64,000 bases of DNA from JAIQET01 sp035542575. GTDB lineage: Bacteria > Acidobacteriota > Terriglobia > Terriglobales > Acidobacteriaceae. Each line of letters starts with the position of its first letter. The stretch's first letter is position 1. This document shows, piece by piece, positions 32,729 to 40,508 of this stretch. The notes below the pieces were generated by a model. That model worked only from the letters and a program-made list of their open reading frames with translations, was not told the origin of the DNA and ran no database searches. The position numbers and the translations under genes are program-made. Location: NCBI GenBank assembly GCA_035542575.1, contig DATKLE010000153.1, forward strand, positions 1 to 64,000, written 5' to 3'.

Positions 32729-34306
32729 ATGCGCCACTGCAAGATGCTTCTGTTGTCCCTCGTTGTCCTGCTTGCGCCACAGGTCTGGTCCCAGCAAAAA
32801 CCAATGCTGGAAGACTTGAAGAAGGAAGCCATGCAGGAGATCGACCGCCGCCAGGCCTTCACCCAGCAGATGGTGGACCAGATCTTCAGCTACGCGGAGC
32901 TGGGATTTCAGGAGTACGAGACCTCGCGTTATGTGACCGGAATTCTGGAGAAGAACGGATTCAAGGTGGAGCGTGGCATTGCCGGCATTCCTACGGCGTG
33001 GGTTGCAACCTACGGATCGGGCATGCCGGTGATTGACTTCATGGCCGACCTGGACTGCATTCCGCGCGCTTCGCAGAAGCCCGGAGTCGCCTACCACGAT
33101 CCCATCGTCGAAGGCGCTCCCGGCCATGGCGAAGGCCACAACGCAGGCGAAGCCGTGAATGTGACCGCCGCCCTGGTTTTGCGGGAGCTGATGGAGAAAT
33201 ACAAGATCGCCGGAACGCTGAAGGTCTTTCCCGGAGTCGCCGAGGAACTGGTCGGCACCAAGGCCTTCTATGTGCGTGCCGGTTTGTTCAAAGATGCGGA
33301 CATCGTGCTGGGCGCGCACGTGGACGACTCCTTCGGCACTGAGTACGGACAAAGTTTCGCCCCGCAAGGCCTGGTCTCGGTGCAGTACTTCTTTCACGGC
33401 AAAGCCGCGCACGCGGCCATGGCGCCCTGGGACGGTCGCAGCGCGCTGGATGCCGTCGAATTGATGGATACAGGCTGGAACTTCCGCCGCGAGCACCTGC
33501 GGCTGCAGCAGCGGTCGCATTACGTGATCATCAACGGCGGAGACCAGCCAAATGTCGTTCCCTCGGAGGCCGCCGTCTGGTACTTCTTCCGGGAGCTCGA
33601 TTATCCGCACATCAAAGACCTCTACGACCTGGGCAACACCATGGCGCAGGCGGCGACCATGATGACCGGTACCACCGTGACGCGACGGTTGGTCGGCTCG
33701 GCGTGGCCCCCGAACTTCAGCCGGGTGGTGGCGGAGGCCCAGCAGAAGAACATCGAGCGGATCGGCATGCCCACGTGGAGCGAGGCCGACGTGACCCTGG
33801 CCCAGGCCCTGCAAAAAGAGATTGGCGCCAAGGTGGACGGCCTGAAGACCAAGGTTGACGCGCTCAAGCCACCCTCTCCGGCGACCGAAATGGGCGGGTC
33901 GGATGACATCGCCGACATTTCCTGGGTGGCTCCTACGGTCTATCTACGGTATCCAGCGAACATCCCTAACCTGCCCGGGCACAGCTGGGCGAATGGCGTG
34001 GCCATGGCGACTCCCATCGCGCACAAAGGCACGACCGCTGGCGCGAAGGCGCAGGCTCTGACCGCGCTGGATTTCCTGCTCTCCCCGGAATTGGTCAAGC
34101 AGGCGTGGAACTACTTCAACAACGTGCAGACCAAAGACCTCAAGTACACACCGCTCATCGCTCCGGACGACCAGCCGGCCATTGAATTGAACAAAGAGAA
34201 GATGGAGAAGTTTTTGCCGGAGCTGCGGAAGTACTACTACGATCCGACGAGGTACAAGACCTACATGGAGCAGTTGGGGATTCAGTATCCGACGGTGAGG
34301 AAGTAG
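32729..34306 (+). CDS. Exported M20-family amidohydrolase, AbgB-like
   Basis: 525 residues with a signal peptide (MLLLSLVVLLAPQVWSQ). M20D metallopeptidase/amidohydrolase: VIDFMADLDCIP, GHGEGHNAGEAVNVTAAL (metal-binding HxxG and E), VFPGVAEELVGTKAFYV, LGAHVDD, and a dimerisation/lid domain with FFHGKAAHAAMAPWDGRSALDAV. The length and the long C-terminal part match aminobenzoyl-glutamate utilisation subunit B. It hydrolyses N-acyl amino acids of unknown identity outside the cytoplasm. Not in an obvious operon. Confidence 0.88.
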   Translation: MRHCKMLLLSLVVLLAPQVWSQQKPMLEDLKKEAMQEIDRRQAFTQQMVDQIFSYAELGFQEYETSRYVTGILEKNGFKVERGIAGIPTAWVATYGSGMPVIDFMADLDCIPRASQKPGVAYHDPIVEGAPGHGEGHNAGEAVNVTAALVLRELMEKYKIAGTLKVFPGVAEELVGTKAFYVRAGLFKDADIVLGAHVDDSFGTEYGQSFAPQGLVSVQYFFHGKAAHAAMAPWDGRSALDAVELMDTGWNFRREHLRLQQRSHYVIINGGDQPNVVPSEAAVWYFFRELDYPHIKDLYDLGNTMAQAATMMTGTTVTRRLVGSAWPPNFSRVVAEAQQKNIERIGMPTWSEADVTLAQALQKEIGAKVDGLKTKVDALKPPSPATEMGGSDDIADISWVAPTVYLRYPANIPNLPGHSWANGVAMATPIAHKGTTAGAKAQALTALDFLLSPELVKQAWNYFNNVQTKDLKYTPLIAPDDQPAIELNKEKMEKFLPELRKYYYDPTRYKTYMEQLGIQYPTVRK

Positions 34307-34490
34307 AGGTCAGATTCAAGCCCCGAGGTGAAGCATTAACAACGGACTCGCCCACACACCCGGTAACTTGTATCCGGGATGCACTCTCGTAATTTGAAAG
34401 AGTGCTCGAGTCGTAGTCAAATCCATTCACCCGCCACTCTCTTAGACAAGGTCGCGTCACCGAGTCTGGTCCAGTGAAGGAGCGCCATAC
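34307..34490. other. Intergenic, nothing recognised
   Basis: 184 bp between the amidohydrolase and the small zinc-ribbon-like gene. I see no strong hairpin or repeat family member. Confidence 0.4.
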
Positions 34491-34703
34491 ATGAGATTCT
34501 TGGAGCGACTCTTTGGAGAAATGTGCCCCCATCGCTTTGCCTGGCCACGACTCGGCGGCAATGGCCAGCACTACCAGATTTGCCTCATCTGTGGAACTGC
34601 GTATGAATACGACTGGAAGAAGATGCGGCGCACGGATCGCTTGCTGGTAACGGCGGAGGAGATCGGCGGCACTTTCGGCACATCTCCCGGTAGGGCTGGA
34701 TAA
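34491..34703 (+). CDS. Small cysteine-rich protein
   Basis: 70 residues, ATG with AAGGAGCG ribosome site five bases before it (34477-34484). Cys/His pairs CPHRFAWPR and YQICLICGTAYEYDW form a probable single zinc-ribbon-like knuckle (CPH...CxxC). The rest is charged. Small proteins of this pattern are common in Acidobacteria and have no known function. Confidence 0.65.
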   Translation: MRFLERLFGEMCPHRFAWPRLGGNGQHYQICLICGTAYEYDWKKMRRTDRLLVTAEEIGGTFGTSPGRAG

Positions 34704-34800
34704 GTTCGATGCAATGGGTATAACTCGGAACCCTTGCGTGGGTGCGGTAAACTCGCCCGATATTCCTACCGGCGAGCTCCTCGGAGGCTTGCCCGGGAGC

Positions 34801-35535
34801 TTACCGCGCGTTGACCCGCAGCAGCATGCCGCTGCCGCTTCGGATATTGAGGTCACCCCTGGTTGCAGCCAGCGTGATTTGTCCCAGGGGCTCGCTGCGC
34901 CCGGCGTGCACAATCGCCAGGTCGGAGAATCCGTAGGCCCCGCACGCTTCCGAGGAAAATACCCAGAGCGCCTGTGGACGGTCATTGTCACTGACTTCGC
35001 CACGGCACTTCGTCTCCGGACCGGAAAGTGCACGAGCCAGAACACCGTTTGCGGCCGGTTCCGCGACAACCTGCGAGCCGTTCACCACCGGCCCGCCACC
35101 GCGATAAACCACGTCGCCTCCCACCTGCACTGTGGTCCAGGCATTCTGGGAAGTTCCTCGGTCTGGGCCGGAGATCGGAACCTGCGCTTGCTCAACCTCC
35201 ATCAGCGAAGCCAACGCCCGGAGGTCGGTCGTAACGGGAATGGCCTCGTTTCGCGAAGGCGCAATGGAGTCGAACTCGAAGGAAATCCTGGCGCCGTCAG
35301 TCGCGGTTGCTCTGCTGACGCTCACCACGTGGCCGATGACTTTGGTGCCAATGGGAAGCTTCGATGCCGGGAGCGGCACAGCTTGCATGATCGTAGCTGT
35401 AATGACCCGCCCGGCCTGAATCTTTTTGGAGTTCAGCGAGGAGTTCAACTGAATCGGCAGAATCGTCCCGGCTGGAATCGCGTCCTGCGCGAGCAGAGCC
35501 GTGGAGACAGCGAACACAAACAGCCAGGGTTTCAT
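34801..35535 (-). CDS. Exported protein related to the glycine-zipper protein
   Basis: 244 residues from ATG 35535 (ribosome site GGAGGAACG). Signal peptide MKPWLFVFAVSTALLA. The N-terminal domain (GTILPIQLNSSLNSKKIQAGRVITA, IGTKVIGHVVSVSRATATDGARISFEFDSI) is a paralogue of that in the protein at 31288-31851, a probable surface or envelope beta domain. The C-terminal half (CRGEVSDNDRPQALWVFSSEACG, LAIVHAGRSEPLG) has no zipper. Function unknown. Leftward, separate from panC. Confidence 0.75.
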   Translation of the reverse strand: MKPWLFVFAVSTALLAQDAIPAGTILPIQLNSSLNSKKIQAGRVITATIMQAVPLPASKLPIGTKVIGHVVSVSRATATDGARISFEFDSIAPSRNEAIPVTTDLRALASLMEVEQAQVPISGPDRGTSQNAWTTVQVGGDVVYRGGGPVVNGSQVVAEPAANGVLARALSGPETKCRGEVSDNDRPQALWVFSSEACGAYGFSDLAIVHAGRSEPLGQITLAATRGDLNIRSGSGMLLRVNAR

Positions 35536-35654
35536 GGCGCGTTCCTCCAAACGTCGCGGCAGCTGCTGCATACCGATGGATGCCGATCGCGGTCGCAAAG
35601 TTGCCGTCGGTTCGACTGGCTGTGCTCAGCGCGCGGGGGACTCGCGGGCGCTTC

Positions 35655-36518
35655 TCACCCTAGGACAACGTTGTCAATCAGCCTCGTATTGCCTACGAAT
35701 GCGGCCACCGCCACCAGCGCTGGGCTGCGCACATCGCCAACTGGATCCAGCGTGTCCGGATCCACAATTTCGAAGTAGTCCAGCCGCACCGCCGGCTCCT
35801 CCGCGAAAACCTGTTTGCCTGTTTCGATCAGCCGGCTGGCTTTCCGCTCACCGCGATCAAACAGTTTCTGCACTTCCCTCAGGGATCGCGAGAGCACCAG
35901 CGCCGATTGCCGCTGTTGCGCGTCCAGATAGGCGTTGCGTGAGCTCATTGCCAGGCCGTCGGGCTCGCGCACAATGGGACAGACCACGATCTCGACCGGC
36001 AGGTTCAGATCGCGGACCATGCGGTGGATGATGGTGGCCTGGGCGGCGTCCTTCTGCCCGAAGAAGGCCGCGTCCGGCTCGATAATGTGAAACAGCTTCG
36101 CCACCACCGTGGTCACTCCGCGGAAGTGGCCGGGGCGCGATCGCCCGCAGAGTTTTTCGCTCAGTCCTTCCACCGTCACATAAGTGGTCGCTCCGGCGGG
36201 ATACATTTCCTCCACAGACGGCGCGAACAGCAGCTCTACTCCTTCCCGCTCCAGCAACTCGCAGTCGCGTTCAAACGGGCGCGGATAGCGAGAGAGATCT
36301 TCACTTGGTCCGAACTGGGTGGGATTTACGAAGATGGAGACCGCCACCGCGTCGCACTGCGTCTTCGCAGCGCGGACCAGAGAGAGATGCCCCTCATGCA
36401 GCGCGCCCATGGTGGGGACGAAGCCGAGGCGCTTGCCGGCACGGCGCACCGCCTGGCAGGCCGAATGCATGGCCCCCACCGTGCTGCAGAGCTTCACGGT
36501 CTGGAGACGAGTCGCCAT
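35655..36518 (-). CDS. panC: Pantothenate synthetase
   Basis: 287 residues from ATG 36518. Joins pantoate and beta-alanine. Motifs: VPTMGALHEGHLSLVRAAK (ATP-binding HxGH, HEGH), VSIFVNPTQFGPSEDLSRYPR, EGLSEKLCGRSRPGHFRGV, FGQKDAAQ and REPDGLAMSSRNAYL. Sits in the leftward pan cluster panB - lipoprotein - panC, 4 bp after the lipoprotein gene; with coaX at 6857 the window covers most of pantothenate to phosphopantothenate synthesis. Confidence 0.96.
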   Translation of the reverse strand: MATRLQTVKLCSTVGAMHSACQAVRRAGKRLGFVPTMGALHEGHLSLVRAAKTQCDAVAVSIFVNPTQFGPSEDLSRYPRPFERDCELLEREGVELLFAPSVEEMYPAGATTYVTVEGLSEKLCGRSRPGHFRGVTTVVAKLFHIIEPDAAFFGQKDAAQATIIHRMVRDLNLPVEIVVCPIVREPDGLAMSSRNAYLDAQQRQSALVLSRSLREVQKLFDRGERKASRLIETGKQVFAEEPAVRLDYFEIVDPDTLDPVGDVRSPALVAVAAFVGNTRLIDNVVLG

Positions 36519-36522
36519 GGTC

Positions 36523-36969
36523 TCAGGCGGAGGGGATCCAGTTGATGGCGACGTGCATGCCTTCCAGGGTCCCCGCCACGATCGCCCGGTTTTTGCGCAC
36601 CCGGGCCTTGTCGTCTTCCGAGCCCCCCACTGCACTCTCGGCGACCGCCACCACGCGCCCGTACGGCCACGCCGATAGCGGCAATCGCGCCAGCACTTCA
36701 GTCAATTCGTCGGGGTTGACGTAACGTTCTTCGTTGTTATTGACATCGAGCAGGGCCACACCCTCCGGCTTGACGATCAGGTAGGGATTGCGCCAGGCCT
36801 TGGTTTCCCGTACGTCACGATACTTCTGGACGTCAGGCGCGGGAATCGCCTGGATGCGCGCTGCTGCATCCGCCTCCAGCGTTGCCTGGTCCCTTTCCTG
36901 GCGCGATGTACACGCGGCGAGAGTCAGCACGATCAGCAGGGAAGCAATCATCCGCGAACGTGTCTTCAA
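36523..36969 (-). CDS. Small lipoprotein of unknown function
   Basis: 148 residues. Lipoprotein signal with lipobox LAAC at about residues 17-20. The mature part (YRDVRETKAWRNPYLIVKPEGVALLDVNNNEERYVNPDEL, split in shorter blocks in other species) ends with GRVVAVAESAVGG and VAINWIPS. It is wedged between panB (9 bp) and panC (4 bp), so it is translated with the pantothenate operon although no enzymatic link is apparent. Confidence 0.78.
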   Translation of the reverse strand: MKTRSRMIASLLIVLTLAACTSRQERDQATLEADAAARIQAIPAPDVQKYRDVRETKAWRNPYLIVKPEGVALLDVNNNEERYVNPDELTEVLARLPLSAWPYGRVVAVAESAVGGSEDDKARVRKNRAIVAGTLEGMHVAINWIPSA

Positions 36970-36978
36970 CGACGGGTC

Positions 36979-37869
36979 TTACCTCCGCATGGCGTGTTTG
37001 CGCTCCAGCAGCGTGTCTAGCGCTGCCTGCGTGTCTTTGGGCAGGTGATACGACTCTCGGTCCGACGGATACTGCCGCGAAACCACGTCGGCGCGAAAGG
37101 CGTGCACCGCGTCGGTAATCAGCGCCGCAGCGTCGGCATAGCGCCGCACGAACTTGGCCGGAGACCCAAACGTCAGATTGAGGATATCGTGGAAGACCAG
37201 CACTTGGCCATCGCAGTCGGGCCCGGCTCCGATACCGATGGTCGGGGTCTCGACCTCGGCCGTTGTCATGGCCGCGACTTCGCGCGGAATGCCCTCCAGG
37301 TAAATGCAGGCCACGCCCGCGCGATCGAGAGCCACGGCATCGCGCATAAGCTGCTCGACCCCCGGCAGAGTCTTGCCCTGGACCTTGAACCCGCCCATGA
37401 CGTTGACCGACTGCGGGGTCAGGCCAATATGCCCGGTGACCGGGATCTCGGCGTCAATGATGGCGCGCACGATATCGGCCCGCTTCTCGCCACCCTCGAC
37501 TTTGACCGCCTCGGCGCCCGCCTCTTTCACGAAGCGGGAAGCGTTGCGGACGGCCTCGTCCACGCCAAGGTGGTACGAGCCGAAGGGCATGTCCGCGACC
37601 AGGAACGCGTTCTTCACGCCCCGGCGGACGGCGCGAGTGTGATGCAGCATCTCGTCCACCGTGACCGTGAGCGTGTTCTCGTAGCCCAGCATGGTCATGG
37701 CCAGCGAATCGCCGACCAGGACAATGTCAATGCCAGCCTCATCCACCAGCCGAGCGCTGGCGTAGTCGTAGGCGGTCAGGCAGGTGATGGGTTCGTGGTG
37801 AAGTTTCTTTTCGTGAAGGGTAGAGACACTGATCTTCTGGCGGGGTTCGCCAATCGGGGTGAGACTCAT
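36979..37869 (-). CDS. panB: 3-methyl-2-oxobutanoate hydroxymethyltransferase
   Basis: 296 residues from ATG 37869, with family-conserved ITCLTAYDYASARLVDEAGID, VGDSLAMTMLGYENTL, FLVADMPFGSY, AEAVKVEGGEKRADIVRAI (metal- and substrate-binding) and GHIGLTPQSVNVMGGFKVQG. Forms ketopantoate from ketoisovalerate. First gene of the leftward pan operon. A repeat-containing gap separates it from the next gene. Confidence 0.96.
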   Translation of the reverse strand: MSLTPIGEPRQKISVSTLHEKKLHHEPITCLTAYDYASARLVDEAGIDIVLVGDSLAMTMLGYENTLTVTVDEMLHHTRAVRRGVKNAFLVADMPFGSYHLGVDEAVRNASRFVKEAGAEAVKVEGGEKRADIVRAIIDAEIPVTGHIGLTPQSVNVMGGFKVQGKTLPGVEQLMRDAVALDRAGVACIYLEGIPREVAAMTTAEVETPTIGIGAGPDCDGQVLVFHDILNLTFGSPAKFVRRYADAAALITDAVHAFRADVVSRQYPSDRESYHLPKDTQAALDTLLERKHAMRR

Positions 37870-37940
37870 GATGTCCTCCAGTGCCCCTCCGCCATGGCGG
37901 ATAGAGCCTGTACGCATCTGGAGCTATTGTAGCCGCAAAA

Positions 37941-38060
37941 TGGTCGTTGGTCGCTTGTCGTTAGCGGTTCAGCCCATAAGGCGTTCTGATATAAGGTGTT
38001 ACCTCACAGGACGCAGACAGGGAGCCGAGCCAAGGACCAACGACTACCTACCAACGACGA
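37941..38060. repeat. Inverted GTCGTTGG / CCAACGAC microrepeat pair
   Basis: GGTCGTTGGTCGCTTGTCG at 37941-37959 and GGACCAACGACTACCTACC with CCAACGACGA up to 38060 are complementary words, spaced about 75 bp. Same word family as 4664-4693 and 5582-5683. It ends 4 bp before the stop of the deoxynucleoside kinase gene. Confidence 0.6.
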
Positions 38061-38063
38061 ATT

Positions 38064-38729
38064 CTACGCGCTGGCCGCTTCTGTGCTCCCTAGCGGCAGG
38101 AAGTACTGCGTCCCCTTGATCGGCGCCGACACTTTTCGCAGCAGCTCCTGCAGGTCTTCGTTGCGCTCTACGAAGTCAATGTCGGAGGTGTTCACGATCA
38201 GCAGGTCGGAAGACGTGTAGTGAAAAAAGAAGTGCTCATACGCCTTGATGACTTCCTGCAGGTAGTCCTCGTTGATCGCCTTTTCCCCGGAGGCGTTCTT
38301 TTTCTTCAAACGCTTCTTGAGCACTTCGGGCGTGGCCTGGAGATAAATCACCAGGTCCGGTGTGGGCAGTTGTTCGCGGAAGTAGTTGTAGTAGCGGTTG
38401 TAGGTGTCGAGCTCCTGGTCGGTAAGGTTGAGGCAGGCGAACAGCTTGTCTTTCTCGATGATGAAATCGGCAACCACGGTTTTCTGCGAACGCGGCCCCA
38501 GATCGAGCCCCCGCAACTGCTCGAAGCGGCGAACCAGAAAGGCGAATTGTGCCTGGAACGCGGCGCCCCGCTCCCCTTCGTAGAAGGCGTCGAGAAAGGG
38601 ATTGTCCTCAGGTTCCATGACCCGCTGCGCATTGAGCCGTTCGGCGAGAATCCGCGCCAAGGTGCTCTTGCCGACTCGGATGGGACCTTCCACTGCAATG
38701 TAACGGGGCAGCTCAAAAAGATTGGCCAT
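38064..38729 (-). CDS. Deoxynucleoside kinase
   Basis: 221 residues from ATG 38729, chosen because the P-loop region starts within 15 residues. P-loop VEGPIRVGKSTLARIL, then EPEDNPFLDAFYEGER, FQAQFAFLVRRFEQL, VADFIIEKDKLFA, LVIYLQATPEVLKKRLKKK and the LID region. Matches the deoxyguanosine/deoxyadenosine kinase family; salvages purine deoxynucleosides. Which nucleoside is preferred cannot be read from sequence. Confidence 0.9.
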   Translation of the reverse strand: MANLFELPRYIAVEGPIRVGKSTLARILAERLNAQRVMEPEDNPFLDAFYEGERGAAFQAQFAFLVRRFEQLRGLDLGPRSQKTVVADFIIEKDKLFACLNLTDQELDTYNRYYNYFREQLPTPDLVIYLQATPEVLKKRLKKKNASGEKAINEDYLQEVIKAYEHFFFHYTSSDLLIVNTSDIDFVERNEDLQELLRKVSAPIKGTQYFLPLGSTEAASA

Positions 38730-38805
38730 GAGTTCGAGGGGACAGTGGCAGCATAGCTCGGAACGGTTCGCCAGGCAATTGCGGGAAGAGTTAACAGCAC
38801 TGTCG

Positions 38806-38871
38806 ATTTCCGATTGCCAATCGGCTCGGTGTTGACCTTTCAATCGGCAATTGGAAATTGGCAATCGGCAA
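38806..38871. repeat. AATTGGAAATTGGCAATCGG microrepeat cluster
   Basis: Words CGATTTCCGATTGCCAATCGG and CAATCGGCAATTGGAAATTGG recur and are self-complementary. The cluster runs straight into the -35/-10 region of the deacetylase gene. Confidence 0.65.
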
Positions 38872-38878
38872 TTACAAT
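38851..38878 (+). promoter_or_regulatory. Promoter TTGGAA-16-TACAAT built partly from repeat DNA
   Basis: TTGGAA at 38851-38856, TACAAT at 38873-38878; the ATG of the deacetylase is at 38885, six bases on, so the transcript may be leaderless. The -35 hexamer lies inside the AATTGG repeat. Confidence 0.5.
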
Positions 38879-38884
38879 CTCCCT

Positions 38885-39616
38885 ATGCTCGGTCTCGCCC
38901 TCACTGCTGCCGCCGCGGCGGCTTCCGCCGCCGGCTACCAGACCATGGCGCCGACCGGACAGTGGTACGGCCGGAGCTTTACCGGACTGGCACGCGGATC
39001 AAAGCAACTCGCTCTCACCTACGATGATGGTCCTAACGACCCGCACACGCTGCGCCTGCTGGAAGTTCTGGCGAGGCATGAGGTGCGCGCTACATTCTTC
39101 CTCATTGGGCGCTACGTCCAGCAGCGGCCCGATGTTGCACGCCAAGTAGCGCAAGCCGGGCATGCGGTCGGCAACCACACGTACTCGCATCCGTTGCTGA
39201 TTTTCAAGCCCGCCGGGGGGATCAAGGGTGAATTGGCAAGCTGCGCTCAAGCGCTGAACGATGCCGTCGGCGAGCATTCGAACCTGTTTCGGCCACCGTT
39301 CGGGGGCCGCCGCCCAGCGGTTTTCCGCATGGCGCGCCAGATGGGATTGGAGCCGGTCATGTGGAACATCACGGGGTACGACTGGAACGCACCCTCGGTC
39401 GAGCATATTGAAGGCAAGGTGAGCAGGCGGATTCGCGGCGGGGATGTGATCCTGCTGCATGATGGCGGGCATCTGGCCATGGGCGCTGACCGGTCGCGCA
39501 CGGTAGCCGCGACTGATCGGCTGATTGCACGTTTCAAAGGCGAGGGATATGAATTTGTGAGCATCCCGCAGATGATGGGGAGAACCGTCAGCCCTCAGCC
39601 GTCGGCCATCAGGTAA
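38885..39616 (+). CDS. Polysaccharide deacetylase family protein
   Basis: 243 residues. NodB homology domain, CE4 family: LALTYDDGPNDPHTLRLLEV (catalytic TYDDGP, residues about 43-48), ATFFLIGRYV, VGNHTYSHPLL (metal-binding HxxxH), LFRPPFGGRRP, and C-terminal DVILLHDGGH. N-terminal hydrophobic signal-like segment (LGLALTAAAAAASAAG). Removes N- or O-acetyl groups from a polysaccharide, perhaps of the cell wall or exopolysaccharide. Its last residues (SPQPSAIR) are encoded by a CTGACGGCTGAGGG-type repeat. Start may be leaderless. Confidence 0.9.
   Translation: MLGLALTAAAAAASAAGYQTMAPTGQWYGRSFTGLARGSKQLALTYDDGPNDPHTLRLLEVLARHEVRATFFLIGRYVQQRPDVARQVAQAGHAVGNHTYSHPLLIFKPAGGIKGELASCAQALNDAVGEHSNLFRPPFGGRRPAVFRMARQMGLEPVMWNITGYDWNAPSVEHIEGKVSRRIRGGDVILLHDGGHLAMGADRSRTVAATDRLIARFKGEGYEFVSIPQMMGRTVSPQPSAIR
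39587..39613. repeat. GTCAGCCCTCAGCCGTCGGCC repeat, end of deacetylase gene
   Basis: The repeat read in frame encodes the tail SPQPSA before the stop at 39614-39616. Same word as 39701-39725 and 40511-40543, in different orientations. Confidence 0.75.
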
Positions 39617-39670
39617 GACGATTGGGATGGCCGCCCGAAAGCGCCGAAGCCCTCTCTTCGTGGCGAGAAT

Positions 39671-39700
39671 TGGATTGCCGGCGGGACGCCGGCGCTACCG
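39671..39700. repeat. GCCGGCGGGACGCCGGCG element
   Basis: Palindromic GCCGGCGGGACGCCGGCGC word followed by TACCG. Related copies, in the other orientation, at 41841-41857, 43424-43445 and 48253-48272. Lies between convergent genes. Confidence 0.7.
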
Positions 39701-40435
39701 CTTTGACGGCTGGGGGCTCAGGGCCAGTTTCTTCCACACCACGTCTTCGTTATTTCTGCGATCAATCAGCGCATTGACTTTCCCGTCATCTCCCCGCCGA
39801 AAAAGAATCCGCCCTTCCACTCCCTTGCGAAAGAAGATGTCGGTGGCTTCCGGAATCAGTTCCTCCCGGGGCCGGTTTCCGCGTTGGTGGTATAGCTGCC
39901 CTCCATCCTCCGAGACGGTTTGCGTGTTGCCGGGGGCAAGTTCGTAGCTTCCCAGATAGCTGGGTATCCGCCTGGCATCCAGCTTCCCCGGCGCGGGGTC
40001 TTCGTAGTAGCGTAGCACCTGCCCGGCAATGATTTGCCACTGCCCTTGACGGCGCATCCAGGTGTCGGTGGCGTGATAGCGCGCGGTCAAGTTCTGGCCG
40101 AAGATAGTTTCTTTCTCGTCCAAGTCATAGCTCAGAACCGCCACATCTCCCTCGATATGGCTTTGCGCCTTGGCCAGCTTGATGCTGCCGGAATAACCCG
40201 CCGGCAGCGGGCTGATATCCCCGACCACCGCGGCCTTGTTCATGTTTCGCCCCTTCTCGTCGAAGTACAGGCAGTCCTCCGCGAGATACTTCTTCCAGGG
40301 GGACTGGTCGCCAGCGGCCACCGAATCGAACATCTCCTGCGTACGGCGAAGCAGTTCGTCCTGCGTGATCTCGTTCTTTGAGTTGCACGCCGTCCAGGTG
40401 AGCAGCATCAGTCCACACGCAAGACCGATCATCAT
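39695..40435 (-). CDS. SnoaL-like (DUF4440) lipoprotein
   Basis: 246 residues from the first of two ATGs at 40435. Lipoprotein signal MMIGLACGLMLLTWTAC with the acylated cysteine at residue 17. The mature part has a SnoaL/NTF2-like fold (QDELLRRTQEMFDSVAAGDQSPWKKYLAED, EGDVAVLSYDLDEKETIFGQ, ARYHATDTWMRRQGQWQIIAGQV). Function unknown; such proteins may bind small molecules at the outer membrane. The C-terminal LSPQPSKR is encoded by the same repeat class as its neighbours. Confidence 0.82.
   Translation of the reverse strand: MMIGLACGLMLLTWTACNSKNEITQDELLRRTQEMFDSVAAGDQSPWKKYLAEDCLYFDEKGRNMNKAAVVGDISPLPAGYSGSIKLAKAQSHIEGDVAVLSYDLDEKETIFGQNLTARYHATDTWMRRQGQWQIIAGQVLRYYEDPAPGKLDARRIPSYLGSYELAPGNTQTVSEDGGQLYHQRGNRPREELIPEATDIFFRKGVEGRILFRRGDDGKVNALIDRRNNEDVVWKKLALSPQPSKR
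39701..39725. repeat. CTTTGACGGCTGGGGGCTCAG repeat, end of DUF4440 gene
   Basis: Minus-strand reading encodes LSPQPSKR at the C-terminus of the DUF4440 lipoprotein. Member of the GACGGCTGAGGGCT family. Confidence 0.7.
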
Positions 40436-40508
40436 CTTTTGCACGATTCCCTCCGGGTCAACATAAAAGTACGAGAAAAGTCCGCACAGCGCGGGATGGG
40501 AGATGAAC